Below are positions 1 through 12,510 of a stretch of 64,000 nucleotides of DNA, piece by piece. The notes under the pieces are model-generated. The model was given only the letters and a program-made list of their open reading frames with translations. It did not search any database and was not told where the DNA came from. Location of the stretch: positions 32,326,598 to 32,390,597 of the forward strand of contig NC_064770.1 of NCBI RefSeq assembly GCF_011397635.1, in the 5' to 3' direction. Source of the stretch: Epinephelus fuscoguttatus (lineage: Eukaryota; Chordata; Actinopteri; Perciformes; Serranidae). A program made the position numbers and the translations under genes. Position 1 is the first letter of the stretch. The number at the start of each line of letters is the position of its first letter.

Positions 1-300
1 GTAAAATCCAGAATTGAATTTAAAATCCTACTGTTAACTTATAAATCTCTAAATGGTCAAGCTCCGTCATATCTTAGAGAGCTCATAGTGCCATATTATC
101 CCACCAGAACACTGCGCTCTGAGAACGCAGGGTTACTCGTGGTCCCTAAAGTCTCCAAAAGTAGTTCAGGAGCCAGAGCCTTCAGCTATCAGGCTCCTCT
201 CCTGTGGAATCATCTTCCTGTTACGGTCCGGGAGGCAGACACCGTCTCCACATTTAAGACTAGACTTAAGACTTTCCTCTTTGATAAAGCTTATAGTTAG
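1..300 (+). pseudogene. L2-type reverse transcriptase C-terminal remnant
   Basis: This is a 99-codon open frame with no stop before base 298, belonging to the LINE at the window's left end. The ATG at 88 is internal and is not a start. It holds only the post-RT C-terminal domain; the catalytic FADD box would lie to the left of the window. Confidence 0.8.
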
Positions 301-396
301 GGCTGGCTCAGGCTTGCCTTGTACCAGCCCCTAGTTAGGCTGACTTAGGCCTAGTCTGCCGGAGGACCCCCCTATAATACACAGGGCACCTTCTCT

Positions 397-400
<4 letters not shown>

Positions 401-449
<49 letters not shown>
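401..449. repeat. (CT)n microsatellite
   Basis: About 24 CT units lie inside the 3' UTR of the L2 LINE. The tract explains a spurious Arg-Glu repeat frame on the minus strand. Confidence 0.95.
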
Positions 450-452
<3 letters not shown>

Positions 453-734
453 TCCTATTACTGCATCTTGCTAACTCGGCCATTCTGGATGTCACTAACT
501 CAGCTTTGTCTCCGGAGCCTTTGTGCTCCACTGTCTCTCAGATTAACTCATATCGCAGTGGTGCCTGGACAGCGTGACATGTGTGGTTGTGCTGTGTGGT
601 TTTTTTGGGGAGTTTTTCCTTATCCGCTGTGAGGGTCCAAAGGACAGAGGGATGTCGTATGCTGTAAAGCCCTGTGAGGCAAATTGTGATTTGTGATACT
701 GGGCTTTATAAAGAAAATGGATTGATTGATTGAC

Positions 735-1230
735 TTATTTCTGCTGACTATCATCACTCTTTGCTGCCTGCCATCTTCACCATGACACCCAGAGAGAGCT
801 GCTCCCCTCCACATACTCACTGAAGCACACGTCACACCCTCACAGGTTACCCACAAGGCCACTGCTTTTAAAGGGGGTGGGTTAGTTGTTAATAACGTCA
901 TGTGGCATATCACTAACATAGCATGCTACACATTCAGCGCACTACACTATTGTTAAAATAACTCCATTGACTTTTGATTTCGCACAGGAAACAAACAGCG
1001 GGCTCCCGGGTGAAAGTCCGCTGTGTGTTTGACCCATCCACCTCCCCCTCTGCCAACCCTATACGAACTTTCTCACTCTTTACACTACAGTAGTTGCCAA
1101 TAGCTGGTACGTTTCATAATGCTACTAAAGCTGCCTTTGAGCATCAAGATCTAACACCCAGATCACTGACAAAACAGCAGTGTTTGACAAGTTGGGAATG
1201 AGAACGGGCTTTTAATCTGCCCTCGGTTTC
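735..1230. other. No recognisable gene or repeat
   Basis: This is AT-rich intergenic DNA directly after the L2 tail. I see no coding signature or clear inverted repeat here. Confidence 0.5.
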
Positions 1231-1615
1231 AGATCCACTCCAAAATGTATTGGGTTCTTGCTTTGCCCATGCTACACCCTTCCACCAAGTTTCATTCAAA
1301 TTGGGGCAGGGGTTCTCTCATCATCCTCTCAACAGCCAAATGGAGAAGTACAACGGAAGCAAACATGGTCAGTACACTGTACCACTGTTACGAAATCCTA
1401 AACTGGAATTTTCTCCACCCAGATGACTGAGATAATGGTGCCACATGAGCAACATTAAAAGCTAAAGTTAGTGCACCTTGGAGTCATAACCTCTGCCAGT
1501 TTGTTTGTTGCAGGATTAGGAAATACTACTGGCCTGATTTTTATAAGACTTGCTGGGTGGGTGTAGTATGGGCTGAGGAAGAATCCATTACATTTTGGAG
1601 TGGATCCTTTTTTAC
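1231..1615. repeat. Inverted pair of a dispersed LINE-like 3' segment
   Basis: The segment at about 1231-1290 (GATCCACTCCAAAATGTATT, then CCCATGCTACACCC) recurs as its reverse complement at about 1555-1605 (AATCCATTACATTTTGGAGTGGATCC region, with GGGTGTAGTATGGGC). The motif resembles a sequence seen in many fish LINE 3' regions. The inverted arrangement may be two insertions or one palindromic element. Confidence 0.55.
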
Positions 1616-2213
1616 CGTTGTTAACATTTCAAGCTAGGGCGTTTGAGCTATAACTTTCCATCTTTATGGAGCATTCGTCTGACATAATTCTAATAATTTG
1701 GATCTATATCCAGACATAGGTATTGTTGTTTCAGTTGCAGATTTGAATATCATAGAAGACTGGACTATTGGCCTTGATGGAGGTCTGCACTCTCCGAGAG
1801 CCCTTCTTTAGGGTTATTAGATTATTCTATATTCAATGGTTTGTCTATTTCCAGGGGTGTTGCCATTGCCAGGCCCATTTTTGCAATGTTGCATCAACCA
1901 CATGTAGCCTTTGTTAGCCTCCTTTGGTTGGTCACCTGTATGCCAACTCCACGTTGTTGAAATTTCCTGAGATCCCTCCTGATGTTGCAATCATGACTTT
2001 GGTGTTTGTTCTGTTTTTTACACAATGCACAGAGAAGGTCAAGAAAAACCCAACTCCAGGAACAATGTTGGCTCCATGGATTTGTTACGTTTGTGTGTTT
2101 GTTTGTTTTGTTTTTTTAAATTTGTCAGCAGTGATTCAGAATGAAAATGTGTGGAAAATGTGTGGAGATGTCCTTTGAATTCTGTGGGCACAGATTCCCA
2201 ATAGGCCTAGTTA
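1616..2213. other. No recognisable gene or repeat
   Basis: Intergenic DNA. An 84-codon frame at 1924-2178 has no recognisable domain and is probably chance. Confidence 0.45.
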
Positions 2214-2521
2214 TTATGTCGTGGATATGTTGAAGCTTTATGTTTCAACAGTGCTGTGGTTAGGCGTGGTTAAGTTAGGCAAAAAACCCCACTTGGTTAT
2301 GGTTATTAAGAGATCATTTTAGGCCTCAAAATCCCCTTTTTTTGGCGCAATCACTGTTGGGGTTAGAAGCCATCAATTGTCTTGGTAAAAAAACAGCTGC
2401 TTTTCGTGGCACTTTCCCTTGTTGAAAAACAGCAATGAGTTGCTAAAAAAACACCCTCATTTAGTTTGTTGGTCTCGAACGGTGGTCTACAGTGGTCTGC
2501 AGCTTAGCAGGCATCTTGTCT
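2214..2521. repeat. Dispersed repeat family A, partial copy
   Basis: It shares blocks with copies at 22.04-22.26, 50.63-51.14 and 53.24-53.78 kb. The blocks include a GTTAGGCACAAAAACCACTT-like motif, GAAAAACAGCA, TTTGTTGGTCTC, and TGGTCTGCAGCTT(A/G)GCAG. Full copies elsewhere have inverted-repeat ends, so this is probably a non-autonomous DNA transposon. Confidence 0.65.
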
Positions 2522-2603
2522 AAGGGCTCATTTATGCTCAAGGTTAGATACATAGACATAGCCTTGCTGTAAAGTTAAGTTGATACAAAATGCACCTTAA
2601 ACT

Positions 2604-3404
2604 AGGGTTGGGACTCGTTAGGATTTTAACGATTCCGATTCCTTACCGATTCCTCTTACCGATTCTTACATTATATTCATTATACTTGCTATACTTAAAC
2701 AAGTATATAATAAACACAAATGCAATCATACAAATACAAAAACTTTATTCTAACTGTTGCACAGTACAATTAGATGAAAATACACATTTGTGAGTGGTGT
2801 GTATTTCAGATTTAGAGCTTGTATCATCTCCCTGAGAATATATAACAACAAAAAGTGATTCTCTGATTTCTACAGTAACATTATTGCCTCAAATTAACCA
2901 CAGCAATGTAATAAAATATACTTATTATGCATTCATGCTTGGGCACTGTTATTTACGTGACAACCCCTTGCTGGAAGCGGACCTCCCGCCGCCAGCCTCC
3001 GCCTTGATTAAACGCTGAAAATTAAATAAAAGAGGGAGACAGGTGTCTCCTATTTTATCTTATTTTGTTATATTACTACCGCTCCCCTCGCTGGAAGCGT
3101 CGGACCTCCCGCCGTCCGCTCCCGTCTCAAACACTGAGGTCTCCCTCTCCGCTGAGCACCTGGCGCACGCCCGGCCTATAAAATAGCCTGTAACCGTGAC
3201 AACTGTGTGACACAATCTCAGTGCTTTAGTGATTAGATAATGTCGGGCTCGGTGGGGTTCGGACAGAAATATGCGGCCCGTGCCGCACTGTAATGGAAAT
3301 GCAGGGTTTTTTTTGTTTGTTTGTTTGTTTTTTTAACAATCTAGGAACCGTTTGCAGGAACCGTTACACCAAATGTGATGGAACCGGTTCCGGAACTGGA
3401 ACTT
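2604..3404. mobile_element. hAT-like non-autonomous element, CpG-rich interior
   Basis: The left end carries repeated ACCGATTC motifs and the right end carries GGAACCGTT, GGAACCGGTTCC and GGAACTGG motifs, a pattern typical of fish hAT-like MITEs. Two internal blocks with TGGAAGCG and GACCTCCCGCCG are rich in CpG. No transposase frame is present. Exact ends and target duplication were not resolved. Confidence 0.45.
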
Positions 3405-3955
3405 TGGCTTAATAGAGACAATTTCAAACACAAGTACACAAATCAGCTTCACTATAACTCGCAGCATTCACAGACAAACACTTGTCTTTATCTGGACACA
3501 TTTTCCCCACAAATACAACATGCTAATGTTATTAGCACAAACCTGTGGCATTTTACATTGTGTAATTTAGCCTAGCAGCTAGCGATATTTTCCTCTACTA
3601 AATGAAGCTAGGGACAACAGCAACATTTAACAAAGGTAATGTTACAAAGTTCGACTCCATTACAACTCACAAGGTTCACTGACAAAACAACTCTTATACT
3701 AAACACGTTTTCCAAACAAATACAACATGCTAACGTTATTAGCACAAGCCTATGGCATTTTACATTGTATAGATTAGCCTAGCGAAGAGTGGAGATTTCC
3801 TCTGCTCATATGAAGCCAGGATAAATCACACACAAAACTTAAAATGCTATTTTTGTGGAGGCTTTATTGTCTTCACAATTTATTGTTTCTTATCTGTGAA
3901 AATAAAGAAAATAAAAGCTTTGTTTCCACTGAGGGAAATGGTTTCAGCTTACAAA
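3405..3955 (-). repeat. Dispersed repeat family D, copy 1
   Basis: The reverse complement of this segment matches 19,160-19,560 closely: CAATGTAAAATGCCATAGGC, then GCTAATAACGTTAGCATGTT, then a second similar subunit and AATTGTCTCTATTAAG. Each copy has two internal subunits about 215 bp apart. Both copies lie next to family C-like sequence, so D may be an internal part of a larger element. Confidence 0.7.
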
Positions 3956-4511
3956 AATAGACAGGAGGTCTGTGTCGCCGCGACTTGTAGTTACAGTTCT
4001 GGGGAGGTGCACGTCGGGCTACGGCGTAAGTACAGCGTCGATTCGACACAGAAGTATTAAAGCCACTTAATTGTACTCTGCGTATATTTCCTCTGTATTT
4101 GTGCACGTTTTTTGAAAGATTACTGATATAGATGAAACAGACCAGTACTACCAGAGATCATGGAGACAGTGTAGTGTAGATCAAGCGAGATATGACTGTA
4201 GGCGACGATGAATAAGTTTAAATAATGGAAGAATGGAACACAATGGTGATATAGTGAAAAGAATTCCGCGTCCACGTATCAGGATGTAATGGCCACCGCT
4301 GTCTATAATGCTGTCTCTGTTTAAAGGTGCAATATTACAACCTCCTCCAGTGTCAGCTGGTTTGTTGTTGTGTGAAACTTTTGACTCTGGCTGTATCTAT
4401 GGCAACATAAAGGGAACATGGAAGTATGAGGGCAATGACGTTTACAACGTTTGAAATGGACGTATCTATTTTCGTATGTAAAGGGGGCATAAATGAGTCA
4501 TAGTAAGCTTA

Positions 4512-4622
4512 TATACTAAGTCGCTTTAGAAATGTAATGATGTATGAAATATGCAAATATAACACAGTAATTTGCGAAAATGCACAATGCCAACATTTTT
4601 CTTCCGCCAACTGGGCTGTCAG
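4512..4622. repeat. Repeat family A, terminal fragment
   Basis: It matches the right end of the copy at 53,680-53,775: ATATGAAATAT, TTTGC(A/G)AAAATG, CACAATGCCAACATTTTTCTTC and AACTGGGC. Confidence 0.6.
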
Positions 4623-5959
4623 GGGTCGTTTGGCCTTCATAAGGTATGTCAATGGGTCTGACTTCTGTAAAGCATTCTGAAATGCTCAGTTTGTAGACCT
4701 GGATGGTTTGAGGCCCCTCATTACTTCTCCTTATCCTGTCATTCCTGATCCAGATCACAAGCACATTGCTACGGCACAATGAAAAGATACCCCTCCGAAT
4801 AAACAGCATAACAGGAAATACGTGACGCCAAGATCCAGTAATCTGCTCCTGTCCTCGTTCCTTTCAGACTGCAAGAGTCTGGTTTGGTGAGTTGCAGAGC
4901 CCTTTGTCCTCTTCATGACAGTTATTGGAGGAGCAGAGGCGGCTCTCCTTCAGTGAGGCTCCACAGCTGTGTGGATTAACACGGCGTCCGAAGCCTGACC
5001 ACAAAAGGAAAAATACAGCAGGGACTCACACAGTCACGAAGTGGATTCAAGAGCGTGAGAGGGAAGATTATCACAGCAGAATGAAGTCAGGCCTCTGTGA
5101 TAAACACTGCAGCATGTGATCTGTGCAACTTGTTATGTTTAGGCTTGAGTAATCCTTGGCAGGTTAATGTATGTGTTCGTCAGCACCTTACACTGAGCTC
5201 AGGTGCATTGTTAAAAAATATGTTAAGTTTTATTTATTTGACCTTTCCCTTCCCTCAAATGCTATTGGAGAGTTTGACACAGTGGGTGTATCATTACAGA
5301 TAATGTTATATTTACACACAGATTGCCACAGAAAAGCCTGGATCTTAGGAGTAACTCAATTTTTTTTATTAGCGTAGGATTTAAAACAACATAGTATTAA
5401 GATACAGACCATGCAACTGTGAGTTAAAGCTGCACTTCTTAGTATTTTGTAAATGACCAATGAGTCAAATGACTGCATGTGATGTGAGAGCAGTCACCCG
5501 TTTTGATAAACTAACAGAGTATTTACTTTTGCTGCTCCGCCTGTCAAGCTTTCCATTCTGTCACTGCAGTTTATAATGATGATGGTTACCATTTGAGATT
5601 TTTGGTTATTTTTTAATAGGACAGGTCCTTGATTTCTTGCAGCAATGGTTGATTTTGATGGCTGAAATGACAACTGTTGCTAGACTTTATCAGTCTTTAT
5701 TACTTTGATTTTAGCGCTGCTCATCATGGACTATATTGCTGTCATTGTTCATTTTAGTCAGACCATACAGTTTGAAAACGAGGCGCGGCTCCAACTAGAA
5801 AACAATGTTTTGATGCATTGGATGTGCTGAATGTGCATATTAAGGCAGTACAGGAGGAGGTGCACATTAATAATCCTCCAGGACTGTAACATGCTCATGT
5901 TTAACCCAAACAATGTGTCATGTGACTGCAGTTGGTTCACATCCAGGTCGGAACACCTT
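4623..5959. other. Intergenic, no gene recognised
   Basis: There are several short open frames in both strands, none with a recognisable domain. The sequence looks single-copy within the window. Confidence 0.45.
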
Positions 5960-6155
5960 CTCACCACAAACAAACCGTACCAGAGTTCATTTGTAACCGG
6001 ACTGAGACCACCTCTTCAGGAAGGTCTCAGTCAGGTTGTTGGTGGACCAACTGGATCAAATTCACACCTGCCCAAATGAACCTCACATTGCGGGCAAATG
6101 AACTTGAGTTTGACTGAACCAAACCAAACATGGCAGGTGTGAAAACACCCTAAGG
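5960..6155 (-). repeat. MITE fragment
   Basis: Read on the minus strand it starts CTTAGGGTGTTTTCACACCTG and continues with a GGTTCAGTCAAACTCAAGTT-type segment, the start of a common fish MITE. The opposite end was not found. Confidence 0.45.
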
Positions 6156-6309
6156 AGAGAAATCTGGACCCTGTGGCTGCACCAGTTAGGAACCACTGTC
6201 ACAAAGAACAGGACAGAGCTGCAAACGTTAGCTTTAACTCAGCATTTAGAACTTATGACAGCATGGATATATAAAGAGATCTGGATGCACCGCTGGTGGT
6301 GGGGTCTTG

Positions 6310-7150
6310 TTCATTCCCGTGAAAGCTGCTCAGTGGAGTATGAAGCCAAAAAAGTTCAACTGTTGTGTATAAATTACCCACCACTGCCTCCGCACTGTGG
6401 CCCATAGGGCAGGCAAACTAGAAACTTCTGCTGGCTGAGCGGCTACTTCTGGTTTCCCCCCTGCTAACTTAGGGATTAAATAATTAAATCATACAGCACC
6501 CCTTGACTTTCTCAATGTTGCTGGACCAACTGGATCAAATTCATAGTCAAATGAGTCATTTGGGGGGTTTGTGACATTTAAAAAAAATGTATTCAATGAT
6601 TTCCAGATTTTTCTGTCACAATATAAGCCTATGAGAAAAAGTCAATTTTGGGCCTCGTGGCATCATAAGATTGATGTAATTACACTGTTTGCCACTACGA
6701 TAAATGCTTCAAAGCCCAGTGCGCTTCCTGAGGGTCTGTTTTACTCTCAGTGGGCAAATACCAAGCCCTCAGGAACAGCGCCAGGCCATGAGGCCAATTT
6801 GATATCATAGCTAAAGCATGGAATTACAATTTCTGAGTTTGTCACATGATCCCATTTGGCCCAAAATACTTTCCCCCATAGACTTACGTTGGGAAAGATA
6901 TCTCTATAAATCAGTGGATCCATTTTTTTTAAAGCATCACAACCCCTGCAAAATGATTCGTTTCACCATCGGGATTTGATCTTTCAGTCCAGTAACATTT
7001 TAAACCACAACCACATTTAAGCCACAAAAATACATTTTCCCCTCTATTCAAGTCAGCAGAGGGCTAGTTAAATTAGCTGCTTGGCTAATAAACATGGGAA
7101 GTTGAACTTTTTTGTTTTAATGCACCACTGAGCAACTTTCATAGGAATGA
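6310..7150. repeat. Foldback-like element with inverted arms
   Basis: The left arm at about 6311-6360 (CCCGTGAAAGCTGCTCAGTGGAG, then AAAAAAGTTCAAC) is matched in inverted orientation by the right arm at about 7100-7149 (GTTGAACTTTTTT, then CACTGAGCAACTTTCATAGG). The interior has no coding frame of note. A related piece occurs at 19,858-19,880. The arms are diverged, so the element is probably old. Confidence 0.5.
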
Positions 7151-8369
7151 CAGGTTCCCATACATTTTTAATGGACAAAATTTCAAAATGACTTTCAAGG
7201 ACCCATAATAAAATGTTCATTTGGGAAAAGCATGAACTTCACTGCTTCTCGCGAGAGTCTCGCTTCCTATAACAGACGATGTGACACAAACGTCACAGAT
7301 ACACATAACGTCTTTGAACAGAAGGCTTGGCCAGCTTTAGTCATGGAAACTTAAAAACTGCACAGGTTTTCCATTTGTATCAAGCATCAAATAAGTGGTT
7401 TGAGTTAATTTGCCTTACTTGACATTGCATGTCCTTTGATGCAACTATTGCATATCGCAATGTCAATGCTAAAACGATGTATCATGCATCCCAAAGTTGA
7501 CATTTATTAGAGCTAAGTATTAGAGCTAGGAATGAACGGGGCCCCACCTTCAACACTGTATCCTATTCTCTTTTTACATCCATGGGAAATACTACACATT
7601 GGATGTGCTAGTTGTATAAGGAGCTAAGAGAACCTAATAAGTTCAATCGGGAGAGACAGAAGAATGAAGTAAAGACAACATTAATTTAATTATTAATTAA
7701 TTATTTAATTGATTTGTGCTGGTCAAGATTTTTGGTGCTTGGACACCAGAGGAAAATATTTTGTGATCGAGGGACATCTGAGCGGCAGCAGGATAAATCC
7801 CCCCATGGAGTCCAGACACTGGTGGTGGTGGTGGTGGTGGTGGTTGATGACTCTGAGGCTGCTGACTGCTGAGGCAGATGAGGCTGATGAATCTGTAAAG
7901 ACTGGTGGTGATGGGGAAGTGGAGGGGAAAAGGGGCTGCAGCAAGAAAGAACTACGGCAGAGAAGGAACCATATTTAAAACGAGGAGCAGTAAGATGATA
8001 GGCTGACAGAGAAGGTGTGTCACTGTGCTATTGGTTGATTGTGTATCAGCTGATGACTCATAGACAGATCCAGACAATGACACCTAGAGACAGTGAGTGA
8101 GCATACGTGCACAGAGTGTATGGCAGGGTGAGAAAGAAACTCACAGCCTGAGCATGAAAAGTATTGTCTATCTGACTGAACTTTGGCTAGAGAATCATAT
8201 GTGTTGATCTGAAGCAACGCTCAGTCACTGGTTAGCTGGACATGCTAACGTTGACAGCTTACAATATCTCTTTCTTCGTCAATCAACACAAGACAATTTC
8301 ATACAAGGCTGTTGAAACTGACCCCTTCTCATGGACCTCCTACACATTCCAGAGGGTCATAGTGCATGT
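7151..8369. other. Intergenic, no gene recognised
   Basis: It contains a (GGT)n run at 7821-7843 and no supported exon. Confidence 0.45.
7821..7843. repeat. (GGT)n trinucleotide repeat
   Basis: About 7-8 GGT units. It creates poly-Trp and poly-His frames that are not genes. Confidence 0.9.
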
Positions 8370-8560
8370 TCAGCTATAGTATGGCACCCCTGGGGTAGTC
8401 TGGGGATTTGTTACCTTCCTCAAGGGCACCTCGGTAGTGTCCAAGTGGCAGACTGACATATGTCCATATGGTCCATATGTGGGACTTGAATCAGCAACCC
8501 TCCAGTTCCCAAGCCAATTCCAAATGGACCAAGCTACTGCCTCCCGTGTACTTGTATCAG
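8370..8560 (-). repeat. SINE-like fragment
   Basis: The plus strand reads CTCAAGGGCACCTCGGTAGTG, then GGGACTTGAATCAGCAACC and GGACCAAGCTACTGCC. In reverse this resembles a tRNA-derived SINE head. It is diverged, and no tRNA gene should be called here. Confidence 0.45.
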
Positions 8561-10324
8561 AGCAGATACTGTATCTGAATAATTCATTCTGTACACTGCT
8601 TTAAATTATTAGTCACCATTTTATTTCAACCTCATTTATTCTCTCAGAAATACTCTGAATTGACCCTCATCTAACCTTGCTGTGATCCTTGGCCTGAGGC
8701 TGTGAAGTGTGTGTGTCCCTAATCAAACTCCGCAGTGGCTACACAATACAAGTGTTGAGTGACAACTCAGACCCTCCCTTGTTTATCTTGAAATGTATCT
8801 GTGAGCGAGGCTCCCACTAGAAGTCCTGTTATTAACTTGGTTATTGTGCTGCACAAAAGAAATGGAGTGAGCTGGCAACACAGGGACAGTACAGACTATT
8901 CAGTGTGTATCTGAAGTGGTTATTGTCCTCACATAATGACTATTGTATGTAGCCTGCTCTCTTGCTCCGTTATCTGCTTCCCCTGGCTTCACAAAATGAG
9001 GTTATACCACTTGAGAATGTACAGCACACGCTCTTGAATGGACAAGCTCTTTTCCATGGTTTCTGTTGTGTGAAAGGCTCCATGCAAAGCCCATATGAGG
9101 GAGCATTTCTTTTCATCTGACAATCATGAAAAAGCACGATTTATTTTCTGTCAAACTGTGACTGACACACAGCTCAGCTTGTTGGACCTGGAAACAATCG
9201 AAGCAGCGAGGCTTTCCTATTTAAAATCATGACGGAACAAGATGTCCGGCTCAAAACCCGGACTGGTATGACTGAACGCAAAACAAATCCATATTTCAGA
9301 CTTCTGGCTGGGCTTAATCCTGCAGGAAAAAGCTCGGCATTTGACTTTGTTTAGATTCCACTGTGTGAAGAAAATCTCCCCGCCAAAGCCCCTGACTGTG
9401 AGGGATTCCTCCGGAGTGTCCTTTTCAAGTCAAGTCATGTTTATGTTTCAAGTCAGACTGATTTACTGGTGTGTTTGATTGTGTTGTTTTTCCTCCAGGT
9501 TACAGTCTTTCGGGCTTCTCTGTTTTCTTGACAAGGCCCTGCTGCTTTGGAAAACACCCCACTGTGAAAAATCATTACCTGAAAATTGTTTTCTCATATG
9601 TTTGACTCAGCTCTTTTTCCTTCTCATCTTCTAAGTAGGGTCATCGCAGCAATCCTTTCTGAAAATCATTTGCTTTATCGATAAATGATCATGATGGTGA
9701 CTTCCTCTCAGTAACCATTACCTCATCTAAAAGGCATCGGGCAAATGAGCTCATTCACACCCTGATAGCATCTCTGCCAGTTGGTGTGTAAGTAGATGAC
9801 ATTATTTGTTAGTTAATGCCAAAACATCTGGAGGCTGCAACTGATTCTCCTTTGGGACTGGAAGCAGCTTATACCACGACACATGTTTTTCAGACTGAGT
9901 TTGTCTTGGTTCACTGAAAGTACGTTTTCTGCTGCAAATTGATCACTTCACATGTGTTTTTACTGGAGGAGACAATTTTAGCAACATCTGGAAGGCTACA
10001 TCTGATCTGACTGTTTCAGAAGGGTTACTAGTGGTTATGCACATTAGACTTTTAAAAGGGATTTCATGTTGGGGGCGTGGCTCTATGGATCTATGGATGA
10101 CAATCTTCGGGTGCTTTCAGACCTAGAGTTGTCTTGCTTTGTCTTGCACTCTTACTTGGTCAGTCAATCTATCACTTTGGTTCAGACAGAAACACCTTAA
10201 TGACTCTTGGATGCATTGCAATACAATTTTGCGCTCCCATGGTCCTCAGAGGATGAATCCTGAATGAATGATTTTGGTGATTCCACCTTGACACTGACAT
10301 TTTTTTGTGAAATGTTTCAACAAG
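8561..10324. other. Intergenic, no gene or repeat recognised
   Basis: This long stretch shows no match to other parts of the window and no coding exon. It is a candidate for single-copy or conserved non-coding DNA, which cannot be tested without alignments. Confidence 0.4.
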
Positions 10325-10720
10325 GGCTGTCAAAATAACGTTAATTCTGATTAATTAATCACAGCGCATTAAAAAGATTAATGCTGATTTATTGCATTCC
10401 ATAGTGCCCTTCGACCCACTATGACCTACAGTGTGTCATTGAAGGCCACAGTAGCTTTGTCACATGATGGAGGCAGACGAGACGACGCTGCTTGGCCCCG
10501 TGAATGGAACATTTACATTTTAAAAAATTCCTAGATGGAACCGATGGCACCGTTTTCTGCAAGTATTGCTGAAAGGAATTTTTGTACCATCTAAGTGCCT
10601 CAAGCCTGACATATCACCTCAATGCAAAGTATCTAGCAGCGAACCCAGAGGTCCGAGCCAGCACAGCTTCTCATGCTAGCGCTAGTGTTCAGACGCAAAC
10701 GGAATAAGTCTACCTGTGAC
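10325..10720 (+). pseudogene. hAT-type transposon 5' end with BED-finger remnant
   Basis: It begins with GGCTGTCAAAATAACG, typical of a hAT terminal repeat. At about 10,520-10,705 one frame reads KFLDGTDGTVFCKYC, a stop codon, then KEFLYHLSASSLTYHLNAK, which is the pattern of a BED zinc finger (CxxC, then a histidine-containing helix). The in-frame TGA after CKYC and the lack of any downstream transposase frame show that it is a dead, deleted copy. Confidence 0.65.
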
Positions 10721-12510
10721 TGACTAACTAGCTCCCTTGCAAAATGGATTGCAGTGTACTGCAGACCAGTTTCTGTGGTAGACTGGTCTTTTAAAAGAAA
10801 ATAAGTATTTTTCTTCACGTAACTGACCCAGGTACATCACAATGTAAAGACACAAAATAAAAATAGAGCTATTAATACACAGAACCATGGCAAGTTGCAA
10901 TAAAGTGGTGCAAGGAATGGGTTTTTGTAGGCCGACGCAGAGGTTAGCATCACCCTGGTTCCCTCGACAAAAAGGCAAGTGGATTTTTCCACTGGGTTTT
11001 GGATAATTGTGGAAAAAAAAGGTTTACTTCAGCAAAAAAAATTCACAAATGAACATCACTTTTATGTTTTTTTTAAGCGGTAATGCAATCCCCACAAGTA
11101 AAAAGCTAACATCTAACAGCTATAAACAAGCTACACCATGGTCGTATGACTTCTACATCACCACCACAATGAGGCTGTTGAGCTGTGTTTGGTGTTATGA
11201 CCTTCTATAGTCTCATTTAACCACTTGTGAGCAACCGCCTTTTTTAAGACAAGTAAAAGCCTCGAAATTCACAGGTAGGGTATTTACTGGTGTATTTTTT
11301 GTCACAGAACAAAACATGAACATCTCCTGAGCTTGTGTTAACCTCGGCTCTTATTTCAGGCATCTAACCAAAAACACATTGACTTCGAGTGCATAAACGC
11401 AACAGTGACTCATGTCTACATTTTAGGACTCATTCTTGCAGCATTCTATGAGCTAAAGCAGCCAGAGTCTGAGACGATATCTATGTTAGGTGCAGAGGCA
11501 GCCAAAGCTTTTAGCAATAACGTGCAAACCTGTATCTGAGCCAAAGGGAAACAAATAGGAATCTTATCAGTGGATGGAATGCAATTATCTGTCCTATTTG
11601 CCAATCCACGGATGGTCATGTACTGTATCATTTGTGTTCATCCTCACACATAGAGTGCTGCTACGTTTTGTCATTGACATCTGCGCTACAAGGGTCAAAA
11701 TCTGAAAACATCATGAGTGACGAATGAAGTGCCTGCAGCTGCAGACAACCTTGTTTACAGATGCATTATAAACTGGTGCAACAAGCACTCAGTCTGTGAC
11801 TGTTTGAGCTCTGAGCTTCTGTCATGGCTGCTTTACAGACCAACAACAACAACAGAACCTGTCTTCATGTCCTCTTTTTTTAATTTACATTATTTTTTAC
11901 AGGGTTTTTTGACAGGGTTTTCTGTCTCTATGTATCTCCATGTTGTCAGTGTTTAGTTCCTGGCCTTTTGTAAATAAAACTATGTAAATAGGACATCCGT
12001 GAAGTTCCAAATTGCCGTGTGAACCACAGTGCTCAAATAGAAAAGCACTCCCCCAAGGAGGGCCCATTATATTTGGAGGAAAATGCAGCAGGTTATTGGA
12101 TGAATGCTACAGAAATAAGAATGACTACAAATCAAAGAGTCTGACATTTCAAGGAAAGTGATCGAAACCAGGAGAGATATTATCTTTCAATGGTGTTATT
12201 GTATTGTTGTGTGTCAGCAGGGAGTCTGTGCCAGAAATGGACAAAGGACAACCTTACGTCAGAGGGAACTGCAGCATCATGTGAGTTTCTACACAAAGCT
12301 TGTGCAGCTTGTGTAGGCACTTAATGATTACTGACCACAGGTAGTATATTTGCAGTGCATTATTTATTGTGGCTCCAGATTTGTGGTCAGCTTGTGTAGC
12401 AGACTGAGAATTTGTCTGTGTTTAAATTAAATCCTTAAATAAAATACATCAGTATAACAGTTATTGTTATTAGTTTGTTTTGCCCCTTTTTACACGGAGA
12501 TCACACAATA
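10721..12510. other. Intergenic, no gene recognised
   Basis: Only short frames without domains are present. The 3' end of the hAT copy may lie in the first part but was not identified. Confidence 0.4.

Larger units (their letters stand above)
1..734 (+). mobile_element. L2/CR1-clade LINE, 3' end (RT C-terminus and 3' UTR)
   Basis: An open frame runs from the left edge to a stop at 298-300. It encodes the typical end of a fish L2-type reverse transcriptase, with segments like LLLTYKSLNGQAPSYL and ARAFSYQAPLLWNHLP and a final FKTRLKTFLF. This is followed by the 3' UTR, which contains a (CT)n tract and ends in a short ATTGATTGATTGA tail, the simple-repeat 3' end usual for this clade instead of poly(A). 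The element enters from outside the window, so its 5' part is not visible. Clade assignment rests on my recognition of the protein pattern. Confidence 0.85.
2522..4500. mobile_element. MITE family C, copy split by nested elements
   Basis: The left end (GCTCATTTATGCTC) and right end (GGCATAAATGAGTC) form terminal inverted repeats. They match a compact copy of the same family at 37,488-38,033, where they read GGCCCATTTATGCTC and GAGCATAAATGGGCC. The right half at 4340-4500 aligns well with 37,870-38,030 (blocks such as CATGGAAGTATG and CGTTTGAAA(T/C)GGACGTAT). Between the ends lie a hAT-like block and repeat family D, which makes this copy about 1.4 kb longer. Confidence 0.6.

Noticed and set aside
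331..531. 66-codon minus-strand frame with an Arg-Glu run
   Set aside because: It is a translation of the (CT)n microsatellite in the L2 3' UTR.
8480..8545. Possible tRNA gene on the minus strand
   Set aside because: The sequence resembles a tRNA-derived SINE head but does not form intact arms; treated as a repeat fragment.
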